Assembly: GCA_023105745.1 (NCBI GenBank)
Contig: JALGQZ010000015.1
Span: forward strand, 16,528,499-16,592,498
From: Austropuccinia psidii
Lineage: Eukaryota; Basidiomycota; Pucciniomycetes; Pucciniales; Sphaerophragmiaceae
Direction: 5' to 3'
Length of the DNA stretch: 64,000 bases
This document shows, one piece after another, positions 34,578 to 44,222 of the stretch. A program made the position numbers and the translations under genes. Position 1 is the first letter of the stretch. Each line of letters starts with the position of its first letter. The notes under the pieces were generated by a model. That model worked only from the letters and a program-made list of their open reading frames with translations. It did not search any database and had not been told where the DNA came from.

Positions 34578-36143
34578 TGTCACAACCATGGCAATTCACT
34601 TCCTTGGATCCCCATATGGCATATCAAGCCACAGTCCTTTTATGGCCAATTGGCCATATCCATCACCAGTGGCCAATATGGCCACGTCATTATCTTATGG
34701 ACCATTTATGGCCATTTGTGTTTTGGGGCCTTCATGGCCCTTCACCTCAATCCAGCACCCATAGCGGCAATTTATGCCCAAATGGGTATTTCTGGTCATT
34801 TCCCTCAAAACCAGGGGAAATGGCCCAAATGGCTGTTTTTGGCCATTTGGGCTCATAATGCGCATTTGCGCATTTTTGCGCATTTGCGCACTTTTGCGCA
34901 TTTTGCGCACTTTTGCGCACTTTGCGCATTTGCGCATATTTGCGCACTTTTGCGCATTTTGCGCATTTTTGCGCACTTTGCGCATTTGCGCACTTTTGCG
35001 CATTTTGCGCATTTTTGCGCACTTTGACGCAAAGTGTCCAAAAGACACTTTCCCGCCTTTTGGGCCAGTTTTTGGCTCAGAACCCAAAAATGGCCAAAAC
35101 CCCCAAAAGACCCAGAAACACCATTCCAAGCTCTGAAGCCATTACATCCATCCTTTTCCCTCTGCCTTTCCACCTCAAGACCTTTGGACGTAATCTTCTT
35201 GCCAATCAACCAATATGCCATAAATGATGTTATATATCATTGTGCATCATTTTTCAACAGCAATTCAATGGTGGCAATATCAAATGTTCATTTCAACATT
35301 CCAACATCTCATCACGTCATCAAGGCACCCAATCATTCAGAGGAATCATCAAGGCTCAAGAGCAAGTGTTTCAGCGTCAAAGACCAATGACGCCATCAAG
35401 CAGTCATTGGTTATTCTCATTCCAAGTATTCCTTCCAAGGGAATACTTTCAATTCATTTTCAAGTGTATTCAAGAGGCAGTGCCAAAAAGAAGTTGTCAA
35501 GTGTCAAAGCTCCACTCAATCCATCTTGGCAACCATATTCATTGCAATACAGTCTGGATTCATCAAGAACTTTATTTCATTTTCAATCAAGGGAAATTCA
35601 TTCAACCCAATTCAATTTCAACATTAGCCAGCTGTATCAATTCCCCAAAGCATCAATACAGCCTCAAGGATCAATACAGATCAGTTTTCAGCCTGAAGAA
35701 CTCAAGCTCCCAACTTTTCACATATACCGGCTACCCTTTCCACCCTGGGGGGTTTTCCCCAGTTAATTAATATATTTTGATTTCATTTTATCTCTATTTT
35801 ATTTTCACTTTAGTTAAGCAAATACTGATATTATTAAGTCAGTCATTTAGCACCTTTCTCTTTCTCTTTCTTTGCCTGTCAATGGATATTTGGTGGTCAT
35901 ATCCTTAATAATTCCATTATTCATTTTTGGCAGGTTGAAACAGTGATTAAGGACTTACTTGGTTGGCTCTTTGGCCATTTGGCTTCCCTTTCCTCTTTTG
36001 CATCTCATCTTGTACCTGCATATCTTTTAGAGGAATTCATTCTTATTATTTTTATTCTTTATCCTTTTGGAGTCTTCCAAGTGAGTTCCCTGATTGCTGA
36101 GTGCCAGGCCACTCTTGTATTCTGTCCAAGAGCCCCTGTGACA
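34578..36143 (+). mobile_element. B 5' LTR (1566 bp)
   Basis: Full LTR with TG...CA ends. It contains the TTTGCGCA array at 34861-35025, which is 64 bp longer than in the 3' LTR; this accounts for the whole length difference between the two LTRs. Confidence 0.95.
34861..35025 (+). repeat. TTTGCGCA microsatellite-like array in the B 5' LTR
   Basis: About 165 bp made of GCGCA separated by runs of two to five T, with some 'c' variants (GCGCACTTT). The partner array at 42999-43099 is about 101 bp. It gives spurious open frames in several phases. Confidence 0.95.
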
Positions 36144-36855
36144 TTATATTAATTAACTCATAATTTCTTTTTCATTCTGTTCATTCTTTCTTTATAATTT
36201 CATTCACTCATTTCATCGAAATTATGATTCTTTTACGCTTATGAACTTAATGATTCATCGTCACCTCTCAATTTTCTTTCATTCATTCTTCATTTTGAAA
36301 ATTGAAAGCTGACCCATTTTTTATTTTTTGTTATTCTTTTTAAAATCTTTTTCAAATCATCAATTTTCATTTCATTCATAATTCAGGCGTCATCTTGATT
36401 TTCTTTGATTTTCAAATTTTTCATCAAGATATTCAGACACGTTATTCACATCAAGATTCATAATTGATTTTTTCTTCAAGAATTTTGATTTTTAAAGAAT
36501 AATTCACTTGATTTTGATTGATTGATTGATTTGACATATTTGATTTTGACCTCAAGAAAATTGATTGACCTGAAGATTTCATTGATTTTGCTGATTTTTC
36601 ACATCAAGAATTTTGACATAAATTGATTTTTCTTCAAGATTTTCATTTGATTGATTGATTCTGCAAGATTTTTTATTTTGATTGATTTGATTGATTTGAT
36701 TTTGACTTCAAGACTTCATTTGATTTTGATTTATTGACGTACTTGAAGATTTTCATTTTGATTCATTTATTTTCCTCAAGATTTGATTGTTGACTCTTTT
36801 CACTTCAAGCAAATTTTGATTTTTAATTCATTTATTTCATTTCATTCCTGATATC
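36144..36855 (+). other. B leader, low complexity
   Basis: From the LTR end to the gag ATG. It contains long runs of variants of TTGATTTTGATTGATTGA (36460-36800). I find no TGG-type primer-binding site just inside the LTR (it starts ttatattaatt). Self-priming as in Tf1/Tf2 is one possibility. Confidence 0.6.
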
Positions 36856-38193
36856 ATGCCTGTTCAACACTCACCTCCGGCAAGACAGACAAGATCTCAG
36901 GCCAGAGCTCAAGCTGTTCTCACTCCAACTCCAAGAGCTCCTCTAGATGGCACCCCAGCAGTTCCTCAACTGAGGGCCCAATTAGATAGAGGACCCCGCA
37001 TGGAAGGAGCAGCACCATCCAGGAAGGAAGGAAGAGGGCCAAGAAGATCTTGTTCATTCTCAGGAGTAGTTGGCGGATTTCCAGGAACTTCAAGGACTAT
37101 TTTCAAAGGTCCAGGTGAAGATGGTGAAGAGGAGGAGGAGAATTCTGTGGAAGAGGAAGAGTCTGATGGTACTGAAGGTGTCCCTGCTCCGGTGGAGGCA
37201 TCCCAAGGTACTGGAGGACCAACTCTAGCCCAGTCTAATCAGCCTGTCTCTCATCAGTCTGAACCATCCCTATTGGCCATCATGCAGCAAATGACTCAGA
37301 TTATGGCCAACCTTCAAGCAGCTTCATCCTCTGAAGCATCAAGACCACCAGCCTTCAAGACTCCATCTATGAAGGCACCGGAATGCTTTGATGGGACTCA
37401 GCCCTTCAAAGTTAGAAGTTTCATTCAGTCTTGTCAATTGATTTTTCACAATGATCCGGCAAACTTCGCTCAAGACAGAAAGAAGGTCCTTTATGCCACT
37501 TCATTTCTCATTGGCAGGGCTGCAAAATGGATTGAGCCTTATCTTTCCAATCTCACCAATCAAGATTCAAATTACCTTCTCAATTCTTGGCGTTTATTTG
37601 AATCTCAACTCTTCACTTTATTTGGTGACCCGAATGAAGTCAGAAAAGCAGAAGCTGAGTTGGATTCTTTAAGAATGAAAGAAGGTGGGCATGTATCCTT
37701 ATACATTGCTGATTTCAGAAGCTTAGTCTCAAGAATCGGGGATTGGGGTGAAAGAGCTCTCATCCATCATTTCAGGAAGGGATTGCCATCCAGGATCTTG
37801 GATCAATTGGCCTCCCATCCTTCAAGAATTGACTCTCTTCAAGACTTAATGGACATTACCCTGGAACTTGATACCAGGTACCATGAGAGGCAAAATGAAA
37901 AGGGTCATCATCAAGAGAAGAAGCCAGAAGCCTCAAAGTCAAGTTCTTCTCATCCTCAAAATTCTTCAAGCTCAAGTCAAAAGAAGAAGAAGAATTTTCA
38001 GAAGAGGGACAAGCCCCATTCTTCTTTGTTGAATAAAGATTTCAAGCTTATGAACTCTGAAAAAGAAAGAAGAATCAAAGAGGGTCTTTGTACCTATTGT
38101 GGTGGGAAGCATAGTCTTGAGTCCTGTTTCAAAAGGCCTCAAAACAAGCTTACCCAACCGTCAGGCAAATTTCCCAGCCAGGGAAAAGCCTGA
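36856..38193 (+). CDS. Gag of element B (445 aa)
   Basis: The structural protein of the virus-like particle. It starts at the first ATG after the leader (MPVQHSPP). Residues 1-90 are basic and Pro rich, 85-110 strongly acidic (DGEEEEENSVEEEE), then a short helix (LAIMQQMTQIMANLQ), the retrotransposon Gag fold at about 170-340, a Ser/Lys-rich linker, and a zinc knuckle at 412-424 with spacing CX2CX3HX4C, one residue shorter than the usual CX2CX4HX4C. The stop is TGA at 38191. The frame is intact. The last codons overlap a -1 frame leading into the protease, through the signal at 38181-38225. Confidence 0.93.
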   Translation: MPVQHSPPARQTRSQARAQAVLTPTPRAPLDGTPAVPQLRAQLDRGPRMEGAAPSRKEGRGPRRSCSFSGVVGGFPGTSRTIFKGPGEDGEEEEENSVEEEESDGTEGVPAPVEASQGTGGPTLAQSNQPVSHQSEPSLLAIMQQMTQIMANLQAASSSEASRPPAFKTPSMKAPECFDGTQPFKVRSFIQSCQLIFHNDPANFAQDRKKVLYATSFLIGRAAKWIEPYLSNLTNQDSNYLLNSWRLFESQLFTLFGDPNEVRKAEAELDSLRMKEGGHVSLYIADFRSLVSRIGDWGERALIHHFRKGLPSRILDQLASHPSRIDSLQDLMDITLELDTRYHERQNEKGHHQEKKPEASKSSSSHPQNSSSSSQKKKKNFQKRDKPHSSLLNKDFKLMNSEKERRIKEGLCTYCGGKHSLESCFKRPQNKLTQPSGKFPSQGKA

Positions 38194-38225
38194 GTGAAGA
38201 TCATGTTGTGTTCAATGGTCTTCAC
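38181..38225 (+). promoter_or_regulatory. Programmed -1 ribosomal frameshift signal between gag and pol
   Basis: The heptamer G GGA AAA (38181-38187) sits exactly in the gag phase X XXY YYZ. A 6-nt spacer (38188-38193, including the gag stop TGA) is followed by a hairpin with 11 pairs: GTGAAGATCAT (38194-38204) against ATGGTCTTCAC (38215-38225), one G-U pair, 10-nt loop. The protease frame is -1 to gag and is open through this point. This matches the established layout of -1 frameshift sites. Confidence 0.85.
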
Positions 38226-38936
38226 AGTTTTCCATCCAGAGCACAATTGTGCATTCTGAATACTGGTGTCAAAAATTCTCTTAAATTTTTTGTTTTTTCT
38301 TCTCTCTCTGATATGTTTTACAGTATTCTCATTGATTCTGGTGCTACCAACTCATTTATTGCAAAGCAGTTTGTTCACAAGTATTCTTTGACCATGTCAG
38401 AACTCCCGGAGAAGATTCCCCTTATTATTCTTGACTCCTCTGAGTCTCCTTCTTTATTTGTGACTCACCATACTAAATATATGGTTGAGCTCCCTTCCTT
38501 CCCAAGCTTTGAATGGGACTTTTTAGTCATTGATACTCCCAAGGGAGAAGACCTCATATTGGGCTTTGACTTTCTTAATCATTTTAATCCATTTATTGAT
38601 TGGAGGCAAGGATTGATCACCTTTAATTCTGATCATAAGGACTATAATGATCCTTCAATTTCTTTCAGTAATGACTTTTCTTCTGCCAAATCATGTGCAG
38701 CTCTGGTTGGTGATTCTAGAACACCATCTTTTCCGTCTTCTGTCCATATTCCTTCCCTTAATTCCCATCAGTCATTACTATCATCTAGAGATGAAGTCTT
38801 CAAAGAGATTCAAGATGTTGGAGAAGATAATTCTGTATCTTCACTTCATCTCTTCTTTGGGAATATGGACCTTCCTCCTTCATCTTATCATGACTCCCTG
38901 GAGGAGTTGTGGGATGAAGAGGAAGAGCCAGAATAA
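38184..38936 (+). CDS. Protease region of B Pol (reached by -1 frameshift), ended by a premature stop
   Basis: The aspartic protease part of Pol cuts Gag and Pol into mature proteins. The frame is open from the slippery site on, with no ATG of its own at the front. It holds the active-site motif ILIDSGATNSFI (Asp-Ser-Gly) followed by the typical flap and GFDFL part, then an acidic tail. A TAA at 38934-38936 separates it from reverse transcriptase, which continues in the same frame two codons later. The stop is therefore probably a recent nonsense change rather than a real gene end. Confidence 0.88.
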   Translation, partial: KSLSEDHVVFNGLHSFPSRAQLCILNTGVKNSLKFFVFSSLSDMFYSILIDSGATNSFIAKQFVHKYSLTMSELPEKIPLIILDSSESPSLFVTHHTKYMVELPSFPSFEWDFLVIDTPKGEDLILGFDFLNHFNPFIDWRQGLITFNSDHKDYNDPSISFSNDFSSAKSCAALVGDSRTPSFPSSVHIPSLNSHQSLLSSRDEVFKEIQDVGEDNSVSSLHLFFGNMDLPPSSYHDSLEELWDEEEEPE

Positions 38937-40649
38937 ATAGAAACCGTGATGAAGGTTGTTCCTTCTGTTTATCACCAATACTTGGATGTATTTTCCAAGG
39001 TGAAAGCAGAGAAACTTCCTCCTCACCGCGCCTGTGATCATCATATCGAGCTGGAGGGGTCTCTACCTCCAGTTGGGGTGATCTACTCTTTATCAAACCA
39101 AGAGTCAGATACACTCAGGGCCTACATTTCAGAGAATGTAGAGAAAGGTTTCATCCGGCCAAGCTCCTCTTCTACAGGAGCACCTGTTCTTTTTGTCAAA
39201 AAGAAAGATGGTGGCCTCCGTTTGTGTGTTGATTACCGCAAGCTCAATGCTGTTACTAGGAAGAACAAGTATCCTGTTCCTCCTATGAATCAGCTTCTCA
39301 CTGTTTTTAATGGTTCTTCTATCTTCTCCAAGATTGATTTGCGTGGTGCATATAACCTGCTCAGAATCAAGGAAGGTGATGAACATTTGACTTGTTTTAG
39401 AACCAAGTATGGTAGTTATGAGTACTTGGTTATGCCATTTGGGCTTACCAATGCTCCTGCTTCTTTTCAAAATCTCGTCAATGATATTTTTTATGATCTT
39501 CTTGATGTTTATGTTGTGGTTTATTTGGATGACATTATGGTCTTTTCCAAATCTGAGGAAGAACATGTCACTCATGTGTCAACTGTTCTTTCCAGACTCA
39601 GAGCCAATAACCTCTTTGCTAAGGCGTCCAAATGCCTATTTCATGTTTCAAGTGTGGAATATCTTGGTTATGTAGTTTCTTCTGAAGGCCTCAAGATGGA
39701 CCAAGCAAAAGTCCAGCAAATTCTCAATTGGCCACCTCCAAGAAACCTCAAGGCTCTTCAATCATTCCTTGGCTTTGCCAATTTTTACCGCCGCTTCATC
39801 AAGAATTATTCAAAGAAAATTAGTTCACTCACAAGTTTCCTCAAGAAAGATTCCCGTTTTCCCCTCAATGAGGAAGCTCTTAGACAGTTTCATCAACTCA
39901 AAGAGGCATTCACCACTGCTCCAATCCTTTCTCACTTCAATCCTTCTCTACCCACCATTGTAGAGACTGATGCATCAGATTATGCCTTGGGTGCTGTACT
40001 GAGTCAGGTCTCTGACTCAGGAAAACATCCCATTGCATTTGATAGCCGCAAGCTTCTCCCAGCTGAGCTTAATTATGAGATTCATGACAAGGAACTCCTT
40101 GGCATAGTCTGGGCTCTCAAGCGCTGGAGAGCTTTCCTTCTTTCTATTTCTTCCCCTTTTGAAGTTCTCACCGATCATTCATCTCTTCAGTATTTCATGT
40201 ATTCCAAGATTCTCACTTGCCGTCAAGCCCGCTGGGCTGAATTTTTATCTGAATTTCATTTCTCAATCACTTACCGCCCTGGCCGCTTGGCCACCCTTCC
40301 AGATGCCTTGTCACGTCGGGACGACGTTTACCCGGAGAGGGGGGAGGATTTCATCAGCAAGAATCCAATGAACTATCAGAAGATAATCAAGCAAGATGAA
40401 ATTGCAGTCTCAAAGTTTTTTGCAGTCAAGGTGGATTCATTTTCAAATTTGATTGATTCAATTCAGAAGGCAGTGTGGCAAGATTCTCAATATAGAAGTG
40501 TCCTTGAAGATTTGGGTAAAGGTAAATCTGTCCAGATTATTCTCTTGATTCCTCTTCCAAACTTCTCCTTTTCAAAGATCGGTTGGTGGTCCCAAATGAC
40601 CCCACAATTCAACTCAATATACTTCAAAATCGGCATGAATCTCCTCTAG
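38937..40649 (+). pseudogene. Reverse transcriptase and RNase H of B Pol, frame lost near 40537
   Basis: The same frame as the protease; the first ATG is at 38946. Counting from there: reverse transcriptase with the first catalytic Asp at 131 (KIDLRGAY) and YLDD at 193-196; RNase H with Asp 342 (TDASDYALGAVL), Glu 383 and Asp 410. The RNase H end and connection follow (TYRPGRLATLPDALSRR). After about 40537 the frame slips, apparently by loss of one base in an A run, and ends at 40649. The integrase continues in another frame from 40583. Both upstream (38934) and downstream defects block a full polyprotein. Confidence 0.9.
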
Positions 40650-41908
40650 CTGGACACCCTGGCCAAGAGAAGACTCTCAATCTTGTCAAGCGGGATTTCC
40701 ACTGGTCCGGCATGACTCAATTTATCAAGGATTATGTATCATCCTGTCAACAGTGTTCAAGAAACAAAAATATTCATCACAAGAAGTTTGGACTCCTCAA
40801 GCCTCTTCCAATTCCAAGTGGTCCTTGGATTTGTCTTTCAATGGATTTCATCACTCAATTGCCACTGTCCAATTCCTTTGATTCAATTTTAGTCATAGTG
40901 GACAGATTCTCAAAAATGGCGGTTTTTATTCCAACAATAGCTTCAATCACTTCATTAGATTTGGCCCATTTATTCATCAAGAATATTTTCTCAAAACATG
41001 GCCTTCCTTCAAGCATTGTTAGTGATCGAGGTTCTCTTTTTGTTTCTTCTTTTTGGACCAACCTTTGTCAGCAGCTCAAGATTTCAAGAGACTTGTCAAC
41101 TGCTTACCATCCAGAAACTGATGGACAGACAGAGAGGGTAAATCAGATACTAGAACAGTACCTTCGGATGTATGTCAGTTATCATCAAGATGATTGGAAC
41201 ACCTGGCTCCCTCTGGCTGAATTTGCCTACAATAACTCTGACCACTCTTCAACAAAACAATCACCGTTTTTCACTGTTTATGGAAGAGATCCTCATTTTG
41301 ACTCAGTTCACATCACTCAAGATACTCCTGCTGGAAAGTTATCAACAAAAATCCAATCAGTACAGCAAGATGTCAAGAGAGAACTTGAAGTTGCCATAAA
41401 CAGGTTTAAGAGGTATGCAGATAAAAGTAGAGCAAGTCCACCTGTTTTCAATCCCGGTGACATGGTATGGCTCTCTTCCAAGAACATCAAATCAACCAGA
41501 CCCACCAAAAAGCTGTCTGAAAGATGGCTGGGTCCTTTTCCAATCTTGAAGAAAGTCAGCACTCATGCCTACCACCTCAAGCTTCCATCTCAATGGAAAT
41601 CCATCCACCCAGTTTTCCATATTTCCCTTTTGGAACCAGTCAAGACGTCAACAATCCCAAATAGGCATCAAGAGCCTCCTCCTCCAATCACCATTGAAGA
41701 AGAAGAGGAATGGGAAGTCTCTCAAATACTGGACTCAAAGCTCAAGAGAGGAAAATTATGGTATCTGGTGGAATGGAAAGGTTTCAGTCAAGACCCAGAA
41801 AGATCCACTTGGAAACCAACCAAAAACCTCAAGAATTGTCCTGAACTTGTCAAAGATTTTCATTCTTTATATCCTGACAAGCCTGGGCCCAACTCTTCAA
41901 AAGCTTGA
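40583..41908 (+). CDS. Integrase with C-terminal chromodomain, element B
   Basis: 441 codons. The HHCC zinc finger uses His 18, His 25, Cys 55 and Cys 58. The catalytic triad is Asp 88 (MDFITQLP), Asp 148 (IVSDRG) and Glu 184 (QTERVN), spaced D-x35-E. The GPY/F-type basic domain follows (GDMVWLSSKNI, WLGPFPILKK), then a chromodomain at about 376-435 (WYLVEWKGFSQDPE). It inserts the cDNA; chromodomains of this class bind modified histones and bias insertion. It shares no start of its own with the natural polyprotein: the frame is entered by the upstream slip near 40537. B-prime carries the same region in decayed form (518-1965). Confidence 0.92.
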   Translation: MVVPNDPTIQLNILQNRHESPLAGHPGQEKTLNLVKRDFHWSGMTQFIKDYVSSCQQCSRNKNIHHKKFGLLKPLPIPSGPWICLSMDFITQLPLSNSFDSILVIVDRFSKMAVFIPTIASITSLDLAHLFIKNIFSKHGLPSSIVSDRGSLFVSSFWTNLCQQLKISRDLSTAYHPETDGQTERVNQILEQYLRMYVSYHQDDWNTWLPLAEFAYNNSDHSSTKQSPFFTVYGRDPHFDSVHITQDTPAGKLSTKIQSVQQDVKRELEVAINRFKRYADKSRASPPVFNPGDMVWLSSKNIKSTRPTKKLSERWLGPFPILKKVSTHAYHLKLPSQWKSIHPVFHISLLEPVKTSTIPNRHQEPPPPITIEEEEEWEVSQILDSKLKRGKLWYLVEWKGFSQDPERSTWKPTKNLKNCPELVKDFHSLYPDKPGPNSSKA

Positions 41909-42700
41909 TTCATTATGGTGCTTGGTGGGGAGAGGAATTACCAAAAGTAAGTCCCACTCCTGGTATGCACCTTTAGGGGTATTCTACTCTGTTTTGTTGT
42001 AAGCATCACCTTGGCCACTCTGTGAGCACTTTGCAATTTTGGACACAGAACTCTGGCATGGCTTTCAACTTCATTTCCAATCTTATGGCCATTCTCACTT
42101 GGGACAATGGGCCATTCACTTTTCAATTCATTTCCAAGACTTCAAGATTCAAATTCATTCCTTCAACATTTTTGTTTTATTTTTATGGCACTGGCGGGAG
42201 TGGTAACTACCAAAAGTAAGTTCCTCTCCTGGTGTGCACTTCCCTGAGGGGTCTACAATCTTGTCAAAACATCACCTTGGCCACTTTGTGAGCACCTGGC
42301 ATCAAATTCATCTTTCCAGGTCCTTGGCCAATTTCAAAATCAGTTATCAACCTCCGTGATGAAGATTGAAACCTCCTCAAGATTCAATTCATTTCTCTTT
42401 TCTTTTTTCCTTTTCTTTTATTAATTTCATTTTCATTCTTTATTATTATTTTATTTTCATTTTAAATTTTCTTTTATCACGTCAATTATCACGTCAAAAA
42501 TTTTCATTCATTTTAAAATTCAATTCCAATCATGAAGCCAAGGTCAAAAGAAGATCAAGCAAGTCCCGCGTCAAATGTCAATTTTTAATATCAGTCTTCA
42601 ATTTTTTATCTTAATCAGTCCTCTTGAATCACTCTCTCAAAATCTTTCCAATAGCCTCAACAGGCTTCACCTTGTATTGGTGCTCAGGAGCTCACCATTT
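41909..42700 (+). repeat. 3' untranslated region of B with a duplicated block
   Basis: Units at about 41917-42050 and 42185-42310 share 'ggtggggag' or 'ggcgggag', 'accaaaagtaagt', 'ctcctgg..tgcac' and 'tcaccttggccact.tgtgagcac'. The rest is A+T rich with no gene. Confidence 0.7.
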
Positions 42701-42715
42701 CAAGGTGGGGGGTAC
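42701..42715 (+). other. Polypurine tract of B
   Basis: caaggtggggggtac lies directly before the LTR start TGTCAC. Confidence 0.75.
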
Positions 42716-44217
42716 TGTCACAACCATGGCAATTCACTTCCTTGGATCCCCATATGGCATATCAAGCCACAGTCCTTTTATGGCCAATTGGCCATATCCA
42801 TCACCAGTGGCCAATATGGCCACGTCATTATCTTATGGACCATTTATGGCCATTTGTGTTTTGGGGCCTTCATGGCCCTTCACCTCAATCCAGCACCCAT
42901 AGCGGCAATTTATGCCCAAATGGGTATTTCTGGTCATTTCCCTCAAAACCAGGGGAAATGGCCCAAATGGCTGTTTTTGGCCATTTGGGCTCATAATGCG
43001 CATTTGCGCATTTTGCGCATTTTTGCGCATTTGCGCACTTTTGCGCATTTTGCGCATTTTTGCGCACTTTTGCGCATTTTGCGCATTTTTGCGCACTTTG
43101 ACGCAAAGTGTCCAAAAGACACTTTCCCGCCTTTTGGGCCAGTTTTTGGCTCAGAACCCAAAAATGGCCAAAACCCCCAAAAGACCCAGAAACACCATTC
43201 CAAGCTCTGAAGCCATTACATCCATCCTTTTCCCTCTGCCTTTCCACCTCAAGACCTTTGGACGTAATCTTCTTGCCAATCAACCAATATGCCATAAATG
43301 ATGTTATATATCATTGTGCATCATTTTTCAACAGCAATTCAATGGTGGCAATATCAAATGTTCATTTCAACATTCCAACATCTCATCACGTCATCAAGGC
43401 ACCCAATCATTCAGAGGAATCATCAAGGCTCAAGAGCAAGTGTTTCAGCGTCAAAGACCAATGACGCCATCAAGCAGTCATTGGTTATTCTCATTCCAAG
43501 TATTCCTTCCAAGGGAATACTTTCAATTCATTTTCAAGTGTATTCAAGAGGCAGTGCCAAAAAGAAGTTGTCAAGTGTCAAAGCTCCACTCAATCCATCT
43601 TGGCAACCATATTCATTGCAATACAGTCTGGATTCATCAAGAACTGTATTTCATTTTCAATCAAGGGAAATTCATTCAACCCAATTCAATTTCAACATTA
43701 GCCAGCTGTATCAATTCCCAAAAGCATCAATACAGCCTCAAGGATCAATACAGATCAGTTTTCAGCCTGAAGAACTCAAGCTCCCAACTTTTCACATATA
43801 CCGGCTACCCTTTCCACCCTGGGGGGTTTTCCCCAGTTAATTAATATATTTTGATTTCATTTTATCTCTATTTTCTTTTCACTTTAGTTAAGCAAATACT
43901 GATATTATTAAGTCAGTCATTTAGCACCTTTCTCTTTCTCTTTCTTCGCCTGTCAATGGATATTTGGTGGTCATATCCTTACTAATTCCATTATTCATTT
44001 TTGGCAGGTTGAAACAGTGATTAAGGACTTACTTGGTTGGCTCTTTGGCCATTTGGCTTCCCTTTCCTCTTTTGCATCTCATCTTGTACCTGCATATCTT
44101 TTAGAGGAATTCATTCTTATTATTTTTATTCTTTATCCTTTTGGAGTCTTCCAAGTAAGTTCCCTGATTGCTGAGTGCCAGGCCACTCTTGTATTCTGTC
44201 CAAGAGCCCCTGTGACA
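42716..44217 (+). mobile_element. B 3' LTR (1502 bp)
   Basis: Matches the 5' LTR except for the shorter GCGCA array and a few substitutions. It is followed by the target duplication gacta. Confidence 0.95.
42999..43099 (+). repeat. TTTGCGCA array in the B 3' LTR
   Basis: About 101 bp of the same units as 34861-35025, 64 bp shorter. Confidence 0.95.
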
Positions 44218-44222
44218 GACTA

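Larger units (their letters stand above)
34578..44217 (+). mobile_element. Tf-like Ty3/gypsy element B (9.6 kb)
   Basis: Flanked by the duplicated target gacta (34573-34577 and 44218-44222). LTRs 34578-36143 and 42716-44217 have TGTCAC...GTGACA ends. Internal order: leader, gag, frameshift signal, protease, reverse transcriptase, RNase H, integrase, chromodomain, duplicated untranslated block, polypurine tract. Outside an internal repeat array the LTRs differ at only about six sites by eye, so it is young. Two Pol defects (a stop at 38934 and a frame change near 40537) make it non-autonomous now. Confidence 0.95.

Noticed and set aside
34695..35136. Long open frames on both strands across the GCGCA array (also 42830-43300)
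   Set aside because: They arise because the 8-10 bp repeat contains no stop codon in most phases; composition is a monotonous Ala/Lys/Asn or Phe/Ala repeat and the length tracks the array.
35224..35770. Two overlapping 176-180 codon frames in the B 5' LTR (also 43298-43844)
   Set aside because: Both LTRs carry them because they are copies; His/Ser/Gln-rich, no domain, and they overlap each other in different phases.
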